The position numbers and the translations under genes are program-made. The notes under the pieces were generated by a model that worked only from the letters and a program-made list of their open reading frames with translations, made no database searches and was not told the DNA's origin. A stretch of 64,000 nt of DNA from Drosophila pseudoobscura (lineage: Eukaryota; Arthropoda; Insecta; Diptera; Drosophilidae), in contig NC_046679.1 in the NCBI RefSeq assembly GCF_009870125.1, positions 24,862,001-24,926,000 of the forward strand. The letters are read 5' to 3'. Positions 51,029 through 60,274 of the stretch are shown here, in pieces. Every line of letters begins with the position of its first letter. Position 1 is the first letter of the stretch.

Positions 51029-54000
51029 GTATATATATTTTTTTTCAATGTACATATATCTCTTATATATCTCCTGAAAAGGAGATAGGATACCTATCCT
51101 ATCCTATCCGGGGTGGACTCCATCCGGGTTGGGAGTATCCAACACGGAGACTCCCACAATTTTTTATATCTTACAAATTAATTTCTCTAATAAAAACAAA
51201 AAGTCTGTAAAGGCCTTTCTACAAGCATATTCCAATGAAAACATTTTAATCTTAATTTTTATCCCGATCCTTATGACACATGAATAAAAATAAAAGTAAT
51301 ATAAAAAAATATTAAAAATAATGTACACAATCATTTTAAATTAATTAAATAATATCTTTTATAAAAAATATAAAATAAAAATTTTAATCTTGAAATATTA
51401 GATTTAAGTAAATAACTTTCTACCATAATAATAATTTGTAGCTCTGGGATATAGATGAAAATAAATAATGTTATTGGTGTTTTTGGTACAGATATCACAG
51501 TTCTTTAATTTTATCTTTTCTGTTAGCAGCACGACCAATCCAGTTCCCCGGTTCCCAGTTCCGTGGAAGATCATGATTCTCCAATCAAATTTCTTTCATT
51601 AGCGATCGATCCCCAAGACCTTTACACAGTTCTCTCCTCCGCTTATGCCCCGCCTCAAGCGGGCTCTATTTAGAAAAGTGAAACCACTCGACCAACTTCT
51701 GTTGACACCTCGCATATGATCTCGATGCCATCCCAGCCCATCCCAGTCTTCAATCTGAAGTCTCCATAACCGTCTTACATCAATCGCACGTTCGTTGGTG
51801 GATCGCCGGACCCACTTGCACTTTCAGCCTCGTCATTCTACCATGTGGACAACTTTCATCTTTCGCTGTGCCTGTTGCTGCTGCTGCTGCTGCACTTTCG
51901 TTCAATCGGTCAACGCAACGCTGTGGCTGGGAGGTTGCATTGCGTTGACGCTGCCGCTGCCGCTGCCGGTGCCGGTGCAGCTGCCGTGCCTTGGGGGCAC
52001 CTTATGATGCACGTCGATGTCGATGGTAATTTGCATATTTTCCGCATGCTCAGACGACGAGACGAGCGAGGCCTGCCAGCAGGCTGGCTGGCTGGCAGGG
52101 TCCGGTCCATCGGCAGTTTATTAAACAAAAATATTGACATGAAAATCGGCTTTCGATTTCCATGCGGCGGCGATCTCGCGCGATGCTGCGACAAATTGTG
52201 TGGCAGTTGCACCACCAAAACGAAACCAAACCAAACGAGATTAAATGGAAAGTGAAGTGCTGGTGCGCTTGCGCTTGCGTCGCCAATCAACTCGAAGTCT
52301 CGGAGTGCAACCTGAAGCCCGAATCTGAAGCTGCATCTGAAGCTGAGGCCAGCTCTTAGCTCTCAGTTTGTCGTCTGTGTAATTAGGACAAAATGTCTAA
52401 TGTTGACCAATGCCGAAAAAGTCAATTCAACTTGGACGACCAGTGCGAGATGCAGTCTGGTTTCGATTTACGCACTTTAATGATCATTTAGCAGTGGACA
52501 AACTTTGTATTGCCTCGCTTTTGCTTTTGCTATTTAGCCGGGGCAACTTTAAGCCGATCAATCTGGGCTGCAACTTTTACTTCGACTGTGGAAAGTTCTT
52601 CTATTTGACCAAAGAGAAGATGTCTGGTGTTCGGGCTTTCTTTTGGGAAATTCAATTTCACACAAACTGAAACCGAGAGTTTATGTTTCTACTTCTGTTT
52701 TCAAGGGGGCGGGGAGGTCTTAGCTTTCTGGATTATGTTTTGGGGATCAAGTTTCATCAATAATCGATTTTGGTCTCAGGTTTTCTTCACCAAATAATTT
52801 GTAGATCAATCCTTTATGGGAGATGGTGCTTTTATTTTGGTCAACTGCTTATATTATATTTCGACTAAATAAGATCTTATCCAGGGGAAAAAAAGTGTGT
52901 AGCAAATTAAATATTCGATTTTTAAATACAAAAATAGTGAAATTAAATAGAATTTAATTCGATTTAAACGTAAATTATTTAAAAAGACTTTTTAATACTG
53001 CCCAAATTCTATCTAAGTATAAAACACTTAAAAATAAATTAAGTATATTAAATTTGTATTCGATAATATACAAATGTAAGTGAAACCACTTTCTATGAAC
53101 AATTTCCACTGCGTTTATAAATCTAAGAGTAAATATTAAAATTAAAGGGATTATATTTATATTCGAAAAATAAATAAATTTAAAAATACTTATTATTTGA
53201 CACCCATGCAGAGCCCAATCCCTATATACATATATGTATGTATGTACATATTTATGTAAAATAATTACAGTTATTGCATATCGGAAGTATGAGAATGGCA
53301 AACCAAAGTCCCGTTAACAGCATGGCGGCTCCATTACCACCTGAAGAAGACAGACCCCCAACTATTTTGTGAGGAGCAAAACTGAATTAAAGCAACAATT
53401 ATTTATTTAATCATATTTCATTGAGATTGAGCAATCAGCTGAAAGAGCAGCACAGAACTGTCGGCTGCTACCTGACACTGCAACAACAACGACAACTGCA
53501 GCAGCAGAAGCATCTTCTGCAATTATTTGTGCATTAGAAGAAGCGTTCTACCTCAAGCTGGCGGCTAATGTCAGTTTAAGTGTTGGAATGAATAGAAAAC
53601 ATACCAAGGAAGTGCACTGACACACACACTCACACACACTTACATACACAGAGAGAGAGATCGCGGGAACTGGTGGGAAAATGCTGTCCCACAACCAGAT
53701 TGTTTGGGCCTCAAATAATATTCGCATTAAGAATGACAGCAATGTGCGCAAGTCCTTAAATGTAACCAATATATGGTTACACAGCTACCAAATTAAATTA
53801 ATTCATCGGAAAATGATCCTAAAATGGATAGCCCACGCAGAGCAGCAACAGCAACAGCAGCCGGTGCCGTTTACCGGTTGCTCAATGGAAGTCAATGGGC
53901 TGTGACGACCTTATGGCCAATGGGCTTTTGGCAATTCATATTGGAATTGCTTAGGATACGTAACTGAATGTAACCATAATATATTTATGTACATGTATGT

Positions 54001-54045
54001 ATGTATCCTTAAAACAGTCTAAGGGAATTTGAAATCATAAAAATA
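51029..54045. other. Gene-free stretch
   Basis: A 9-bp stem palindrome lies at 51,084-51,103 beside the MITE, within TATCCTATCC-type repeats. AT-rich DNA follows at about 51,230-51,500 and 52,840-53,290. Bases about 51,870-52,000 are CTG/GCC simple sequence that generates spurious frames on both strands. No gene is supportable. Confidence 0.5.
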
Positions 54046-54345
54046 CTGAACCCTACCTCCGATTGGAAGGTGGCCAAGATAGAGGAGAGCAATGGACGGG
54101 GGCGCCAATTCATCCTCGTCCTGAGAGAGGGGTCGGTGGGGCTTTTCAGCGTTAAGGAGGGCTACAAAAAAATCCGACTCATAAGGAGACATCGAGCATG
54201 GAGGCTAAGCCTACGATATCGGACGTAGCATCAGTGGTGTCGACCGACTTCCTGGGCGGCGTTGAAGCTCAGGAATGTCGCTGACACTCCTGCAGATAAA
54301 ACTCCACCATTGTAATGCAGGCGCATGCTGCCTACGTTTTTAAAC
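54046..54345 (+). mobile_element. LINE fragment spanning the ORF1/ORF2 junction
   Basis: From 54,046 one frame reads SDWKVAKIEESNGRGRQFIL then VLREGSVG and stops at about 54,208. DWKV..IEES...RQF.LVL is the pattern of the C-terminal ORF1 domain (DUF4780-like) of LOA/bilbo-type retrotransposons. Sixty bases on, an ATG at 54,275 opens MSLTLLQIKLHHC. This matches the usual LQINLHHCKAA start of the ORF2 endonuclease, and it stops after about 22 codons. Order and spacing fit a retrotransposon cut down to its ORF1/ORF2 junction. Neither frame is functional. Confidence 0.65.
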
Positions 54346-54934
54346 CACACCTTCAAATTTAATACTTTACATGGTTTTTTTTTTAGTATACTATAATTAT
54401 AATTATATATAAGATACTTTTAATATATACACCACTTATAATATATCCATATAAACTTATAAACTTGGTTACCCTTTTCCACAGGTTTAAATATATCGTA
54501 CATTAACGGAAACGGTTTTGGCACATGAAACATCTGTTGAGTACGTAACATCCCAGACGCACTTATGTTTCATTCCGAACAAACTTACGTTTTTGTGCTT
54601 TGACTTTATTTGTTTAACCCTTATTTAAGAAAAATTCAATGAAAAGGGAGTAATTCAAATTGGATCTATCAATCATATTATATGATGCTTTCAGGTATGA
54701 AAGTTATTTCAAATCGGGTATCAAATGGTTTCCAGTCCTTGACGGAGAACAATTAACCCGTTGCAAGGCGGTATTTGAATATATACATTTCCCATCTAGG
54801 TGTCGCTTTTGGTAATTACATAAAAAGTAGTTAATATGTATCAAATGTGTAGTTAGAGTGTACTTACCATGTAAATAAAATAATTTATTGGAAATTGTTG
54901 TTGATCGTTTTCCCTGAACCCTATTTCATAAACA
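54346..54934. other. AT-rich gene-free stretch
   Basis: It contains a T run (about 54,376-54,384) and AT-rich sequence leading into the tandem promoter-like repeats. I see no gene, RNA or recognisable element. Confidence 0.5.
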
Positions 54935-56010
54935 ATGCAATAAAAATAAAAACTTAAATTTAACCAGTCTTGTAGAAAATAGATTCATTAATCGGATAAA
55001 ATTATGTGGGCATAGATAAAGGCCCGGTTGACAACATTTAAATCCTTGTCGCTCACATTCAAAAAAGTTCGATTTGGCGCGCACCACTCGGTATATTTTT
55101 CAAGTGAGACCGTATATACTGTAGAAACTGGTTTTCGCCGCGCTCCCATGTGGTGTTTTTTAGTGCTAAATGGTATTTTTGTCATCTATTAATTTAATTT
55201 TCAATTTTATATAAAAATCCAATAAATGCAAGTATTTCGAATAGACCAATCATGTATAAAATTGATTCATCAATCGTACAAAATTGAGTGGGCATGGCTA
55301 AATGTTCTATATAGATAGTATTATTCAACGGAACAAAGAATATGAGGAATTGGTCGTTTTTTTGAATCGAATTTGAATTCGCCGCAGTCCGTCGCAGTTC
55401 GCCGCAGTTCGCCGCAATTCGCTTTAGCAACAATGAGTCCCATTCCATACACAATGTTGCAGCAACATTTACTTGAAAACCGTGTTTTAGTCAAAATACA
55501 ATAAAAGCAAGGACTAAAAACTAACCAGTTGTGTAGAAAATTGATTCATTAATCGTATAAAATTATGTGGGCATAGATAAAGGCCCGGTTGACAACATTT
55601 AAATCCTTGTCGCTCACATTCAAAAAAGTTCGATTTGGCGCGCACCACTCGGTATATTTTTCAAGTGAGACCGTATATACTGTAGAAACTGGTTTTCGCC
55701 GCGCTCCCATGTGGTGTTTTTTAGTGCTAAATGGTATTTTTGTCATCTATTAATTTAATTTTCAATTTTATATAAAAATCCAATAAATGCAAGTATTTCG
55801 AATAGACCAATCATGTATAAAATTGATTCATCAATCGTACAAAATTGAGTGGGCATGGCTAAATGTTCTATATAGATAGTATTATTCAACGGAACAAAGA
55901 ATATGAGGAATTGGTCGTTTTTTTGAATCGAATTTGAATTCGCCGCAGTTCGCCGCAATTCGCTTTGGCAACAATGAGTCTCATTCCATACACAAATGTT
56001 GCGCATTCCA
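54935..56010. repeat. 561-bp tandem duplication of a composite repeat
   Basis: Two copies with a 561-bp period (about 54,935-55,495 and 55,496-56,010) are nearly identical over most of their length. Each copy holds two diverged sub-units, each with a GTAGAAAATAGATTCATTAA- or GTATAAAATTGATTCATC-like segment followed by GTGGGCAT. The first sub-unit carries CTCGGTATATTTTTCAAGTG, a motif 6-like promoter element. A GCCGCAGTTC decamer is present in more copies in the first unit (about 55,377-55,425) than in the second. The identical 65-codon minus-strand frames follow from the recent duplication and are not evidence of a gene. Confidence 0.85.
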
Positions 56011-56269
56011 TGCACAAATGTTGCTAACTCCATGCACACATACCCTGGGGCAAATGGATGTTATAGAATTGTGAATACGTTTGTCTTCCAAGGCTCAGTA
56101 GGTATCAGGATCGACATAAATATATACAAGATACTAAAAAGGTACTTGAATATTTCTAAGGAATATCAATTTGAGAAAATTTCTTTATAAATCACGTTTC
56201 ATCTTCATATAAAATTAACAAAATAGGGTATTCCAAGGCCTAAACGCATCACAGTGACTCTTTTTTTGT

Positions 56270-56535
56270 CGAACTTTTCCGTTCAAACCTCTTTTTACAC
56301 AAAATCCAATAAAAGCAGGGATTCAAAACTATCCAATCGTGTAGAAAATTTATTCATCAATGGGATAAAATTATGTGGGCATGGCTAGATGTTCTATATA
56401 GCTAATAATATCCGACGGAATATCAAAATCGAGGAATATGTAAAACAGAACTTGAATTCGTCAGTATATTTACGGTATATTTTTTAAATGAGACGGTATA
56501 TTTGGGTATATTCTGATAAATCCGTGGTCACACTG
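56270..56535 (+). promoter_or_regulatory. RnpS1 core promoter within the GTGGGCATGGCTA repeat family
   Basis: The stretch carries GTGGGCATGGCTAGATGTTC, then several GGTATATTT elements (about 56,460-56,512) that match Ohler motif 6, then TGGTCACACTG at 56,525-56,535, a full match to Ohler motif 1 (M1BP site). Motif 6 plus motif 1 without TATA is the typical promoter of ubiquitously expressed Drosophila genes. Transcription probably starts just downstream of 56,535, leaving a short 5' UTR before the splice donor at 56,668. Confidence 0.75.
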
Positions 56536-56665
56536 CTGCAATCGAAAACAACCATTTTGACGCACGGTAAAAAAAATAATTTAATTTATAAAATAAAACA
56601 GCTAGCAATTCGATTAGAATTTGCAGCCGCGTTTAAGTGCATTAAAAGTGAATTCCAATACAAAC

Positions 56666-57962
56666 ATGTGAGTAGTAATGGCCAGTGCCGTGGTGTCTTA
56701 TTGAAACATATCATATTCTTGACCAAAAATTAGGGCGCGTGCCCAGAGTCCCGCCGGCGAGGGTGAAAAGGATGTCAAAGAGAAAGACGCGAAAGAGAAG
56801 GAGGGGGGCAAGGCAGCGACCACCAGCAACTCTTCGCGCAGGGAGCGCGAACGCAAACGCCGTGGTTCCGCCTCCTCTAGCAGCGACTCCAGCAGAAGGT
56901 AAATCCCAAAAGACACGCAATTTTTGCACAAATTGACAGCCGGCCTAACTGGAAAAAGTGTCACCAAAAATGTATGTAAATGATAATTCCAGTTCATCTG
57001 ACAGCAGCTCGTCGCGCAGCAGCTCTGGCACTGGGTCCCGCTCCAGCTCGAGCAGTTCCAGTGATTCGTCGAGCTCCTCCTCGTCCTCGTCCAGCGACTC
57101 GGATCGTAGCGAGAAGAACCGTCGTCGTGGAGCAGCCGGTGGTGGCGGTGGCGCCGCTGGTGGGAAGGATAAAGACAAAGAGAAGTCGCGTACGCGATCT
57201 CGGTCACCGCGTCGCACATCAAAATCTCCACAGCCCAGCAACAAGGCTCGCAAGGAACCCGAACGCGAGCGAGAGCGTCGCAGCCGGTCCAGGGATCGTG
57301 CTCGTCGTGCCGGCTCTAATGACAGAGGCGCCGTGGGAGGCGACAGTAACAATGTGAAGCGAGAGCGGTCCCGCTCGGGCAGTCGCTCGCGGTCGCCACG
57401 GCGTCGTGGCCGCACTTCGGGAGACAGGACTCCGCCGCCGAAGAGACGCGAGCGCACACGTTCACGCACACCGCGTTCGCGCTCACCCACACCGAAGCCG
57501 GTGCGCATTCATGTCGGTCGACTGACCCGCAACGTGACCAAGGATCATGTATTCGAGATCTTCAGCAGCTTTGGAGATGTGAAGTCCGTGGAGTTTCCAA
57601 CCGATCGCTACCATCCGAATTTCGGGCGAGGCATGGCCTACGTGGAGTATGGCACCGCCGAGGACTGTGAGAGTGCCATGAAGCACATGGATGGCGGCCA
57701 GGTTGATGGCCAAGAGATAACCGTGTCGCCCGTTATCATACCCAAACAGCGGCCACCCATGCGTCGTCCGTCGCCACCGATGCGACGGCCGCAAGGCAAC
57801 CGCTGGCGTTCCCCGCCGCAATTCAATCGATTCAATAATCGTGGTGGCGGCGGACGTCGGCCATCACCCCCTAACCGTAACCGGAATCGTTCACCGCGCC
57901 GTCGCTCTCGGTCCCCCATCCGTCGTCGACGCCGCAGCAACAGCTCAGACAGCTCCCGCTAG
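56666..57962 (+). CDS. RnpS1: RNA-binding protein S1 (exon-junction / ASAP complex)
   Basis: Three exons are inferred: a 5' exon ending 56,667, then 56,734-56,898 and 56,993-57,962. Introns are 66 bp (GTGAGT..TAG) and 94 bp (GTAAAT..CAG). The ATG is split by the first intron (AT at 56,666-56,667, G at 56,734), giving MARAQSPAGEGEKDV. No in-frame ATG exists between a stop at 56,720 and the RRM. The protein is 378 residues. An acidic/basic charged start and a long Ser tract (from about residue 51) lead into an RS/RE-rich region, an RRM at about 224-303 with RNP2 IHVGRL (228-233) and RNP1 RGMAYVEY (268-275), and an Arg/Ser/Pro-rich tail. RNPS1 joins ASAP/PSAP complexes with Acinus/Pinin and SAP18, acts with the exon-junction complex and regulates splicing in the nucleus. 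Poly-A signals lie at 58,055-58,060 and 58,086-58,091. Confidence 0.93.
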
Positions 57963-58124
57963 AGGGATCCTTAGATGTACATTGGACAAGCGATTTCTAC
58001 TGATTTATACACATAAAACACAAGCTTCAATTTATTTCACATTATTATCGGAACAATAAACGTGCGCGGAGCATATGCGGCACTTAATAAATATATAAAT
58101 TATGCACAAGCCTCCTTCTATTAG
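57963..58124. terminator. Overlapping convergent 3' ends of RnpS1 and Trmt44
   Basis: RnpS1 has plus-strand AATAAA at 58,055-58,060 and 58,086-58,091. Trmt44, which stops at 58,125 on the minus strand, has AATAAA on its own strand at 58,036-58,031. If these signals are used, each message runs past the other's signal and the two 3' UTRs overlap by tens of bases. Confidence 0.7.
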
Positions 58125-59756
58125 CTAGTGTATGAAGGTGCATTCAGAATCCTCCAGGGGACATCCCAACGGATGATGCAGCTTGAAGAAGCAGTCTCGC
58201 TTCTTGATGGCCAGACGGGGATGTGGAACAGCAGTCATCTGAGGCTTGCGTATGCCAATAAGATCGCCGCCACAGAACTGAAAGACCTCGTGTTTGTTCC
58301 TCAACAAAGTCTTAATGCCACCGCACTCTGACTTGATGCCGCTCAGCTCTTCTTTGGTCAGAGTTTGAGCAATGTCTCGCATCGGCAGACGGCCGGACCA
58401 ACTGTCTTCATGACTGTCAAGCAGCAAGCGAAAGATCTTTAGCACCAGGCCATTAATAATAGATCTATCTACTTTCGTGCAATTTCGTACGATTTCCTCC
58501 TTCTCGCGCAGCTTTATGGTGATCAACTCGTCCTTTGGATCTCCTATTTTGTACTTCTGCAGCTCTTCTTGCACAAAATTCTCCATACTTTGAGTATCCT
58601 TAGAGGTCCTTTTGAGGCCCAGCAATGCCAAACGCTTGGTGCTGGGTATTTTCAGGCGATCCTGAAGCGTCTCGAAGCCACACTGCTCGGACACCTTAAA
58701 AACATAATGTAAGAAGTCCTGATAGGCACTTATGCTAGTGTTTCGCCGCTGGAACTTCGCCCCGCTCAATTCGTACGGGCAGCAGGGCAACAGAAAGAAG
58801 TGTGTGTTCAGGCGCCCGGCCAAAACCGGCAGCCAGGGCGAGAGTTCATCGGAATGGTTACCAATCAGCCAGTCAATTTCTGGGAATGCCAAGCGAAAGC
58901 TATTCGGCTCCACAGCCTGTTCGATGAGGCTTTTGCTAGTCTCCGCCGGATAGAGCGACCAAAGCTTTCGTTTGCGTATATCATAGCCATAGCCGGAATA
59001 GCCCTCTGCATTAAGAATGTGAACCAGCAGACCATTGCCACAGCCCAGATCGGCGAAAGCCTTGGGCTCTGTTTGAGTCTGACCCCACAGGACTATGAGG
59101 TACGCTGCTATCGCCAGGTCCTCGTATATGAACTTTAACGGATCTGTGGACTCCTGTGCCGTTTGCCAGTACTGCAGCAGGCGCTGGGCATGCTTTTGTT
59201 TTAGCTCCTTATACAAATCATTGTACTTCTCCACATCAACCAGGCCGAGAGACTTCACCTTGGTCTCGTCCGGTTTACTTTGCGACCAGCTTAGCAGCTT
59301 GGGCTTCAGCACAAACTCCTGCCATCTACCAGTCTGCAGAGAGTCAATCTCCAACTGCCCGCCATCGAGCCGCACCGAGAAGTCTTCGAAATCATCGCTG
59401 GCAATCTGGCATCGGTAGTGGCGTTGCTGAAAATCTGCCAACACATTTGAATGGGGAAAAGAACAAATAAATGTACGGCTTGTCTCACCCACAAATGCTG
59501 TGGCCAGAATGTTCTCCTTTAGTTTCTTGGGCAGTAATTTAAAGCCAATCCTAAAGCCTCTGCACGTGCGTTTCTCTGGCCGCTCCCTCAGCGTCCTCTC
59601 CAGTTCTTCTTGTGTGGAATCGCACAGTGGTTCTTCATCTTGTTGCTTTTGTACTCGGCTGATGACCACTTCGAATATCTTCTTATTCAAGGCATGGTAG
59701 TTTTTGATTAAAATTCCAATCGCCAGCCAGAATTGCGGTTCCTCGACAGCTGACAT
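58125..59756 (-). CDS. Trmt44: tRNA (uracil-2'-O)-methyltransferase, TRMT44/Trm44 family
   Basis: A minus-strand frame of 543 codons runs from the ATG at 59,756. A Rossmann methyltransferase core begins with motif I ADLGCGNG (about residues 235-242) followed by GYDIRKRK. Ser/Gly-poor helices follow, with WLIGNHSDELSPWLPVLA and FFLLPCCPYE as the probable motif IV/active-site region. The C-terminus has C-x9-C-x6-C-x3-H, a CCCH-type zinc finger, as in Trm44 relatives. The family 2'-O-methylates U44 of tRNA-Ser in the cytoplasm. A likely 54-bp intron (59,488-59,435, GTGAGA..GCAG) has no stop and keeps frame. If it is spliced out, the protein is 525 residues, with V89 joined to a new Asp codon. 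The gene is convergent with RnpS1 and divergent from Bckdha. Confidence 0.86.
   Translation of the reverse strand: MSAVEEPQFWLAIGILIKNYHALNKKIFEVVISRVQKQQDEEPLCDSTQEELERTLRERPEKRTCRGFRIGFKLLPKKLKENILATAFVGETSRTFICSFPHSNVLADFQQRHYRCQIASDDFEDFSVRLDGGQLEIDSLQTGRWQEFVLKPKLLSWSQSKPDETKVKSLGLVDVEKYNDLYKELKQKHAQRLLQYWQTAQESTDPLKFIYEDLAIAAYLIVLWGQTQTEPKAFADLGCGNGLLVHILNAEGYSGYGYDIRKRKLWSLYPAETSKSLIEQAVEPNSFRLAFPEIDWLIGNHSDELSPWLPVLAGRLNTHFFLLPCCPYELSGAKFQRRNTSISAYQDFLHYVFKVSEQCGFETLQDRLKIPSTKRLALLGLKRTSKDTQSMENFVQEELQKYKIGDPKDELITIKLREKEEIVRNCTKVDRSIINGLVLKIFRLLLDSHEDSWSGRLPMRDIAQTLTKEELSGIKSECGGIKTLLRNKHEVFQFCGGDLIGIRKPQMTAVPHPRLAIKKRDCFFKLHHPLGCPLEDSECTFIH
59435..59488 (-). other. Putative 54-bp stopless intron in Trmt44
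   Basis: On the minus strand the donor GG/GTGAGAC and acceptor TTGGCAG/ATTTT bound 54 bases. These are 18 codons in frame without a stop. The encoded segment ETSRTFICSFPHSNVLAD interrupts an otherwise smooth family-like sequence, and the length is near the lower limit usual for fly introns. Retention or splicing would give two protein forms differing by 18 residues. Confidence 0.65.
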
Positions 59757-60274
59757 GTCCAGTTAGTGTTGCCAAACTGGCTTTTTCCCGTTGATCAAGC
59801 TTTTTTAAATTTCGGTTTTTTAGTATTTTTTGGTATATTTTAAAATGTTTAAATAATCAATAACAATCTCTAAATTGAGCAATATGAACCACTATCCTTT
59901 GCTAAAACGTTTTTTTGTTTGACCTATTTCGCTAAAACATTTTCAACGCAAAATGCAATAAAAGCAAGTATTAAGAATAAGCCGGTCAAGTAGAAAATAG
60001 ATTCAATAATTGGATACAATTATGTGGGCATGGCTAAATGTTCTATATAGCTAAAAATATTCGACAGAAGATCAATAACGAGGAATATGTAAAATAAAAC
60101 TTGAATTAGTCAGTGTATTTACGGTATATTTTTTAAATGAGACGGTATGTTTCGGTATATTTCTGAGGGTCGGACGCTCACACTGCTCCTATTGCGTAAT
60201 CAGCTGGACACGCATCTGAATTCTAACTGTTTTTTTTAACCTGTTGCATTTAATAATAATAAGATACAATAAGA
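59757..60274. promoter_or_regulatory. Divergent promoter region between Trmt44 and Bckdha
   Basis: This 518-bp gap contains a diverged member of the repeat family seen upstream of RnpS1 (about 59,930-60,186). GTGGGCATGGCTAAATGTTC is followed by GGTATATTT-type motif 6 elements (about 60,119-60,162) and GCTCACACTGC at 60,176-60,186, a near match to motif 1 with GCT in place of GGT. A motif 6-like GGTATATTTT at 59,832-59,841 is nearer Trmt44. The motif 1 variant sits about 90 bp upstream of the Bckdha ATG. Confidence 0.65.

Noticed and set aside
54988..55746. Two almost identical 65-codon minus-strand frames, 561 bp apart
   Set aside because: Identity is explained by the tandem duplication of the whole 561-bp unit, including non-coding parts; the sequence resembles promoter repeats upstream of RnpS1 and Bckdha.
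56958..56992. ATG at 56,958 as the RnpS1 start
   Set aside because: It lies inside the second intron; the frame joins the preceding charged exon through GTAAAT..CAG and the resulting 378-residue length fits the family.
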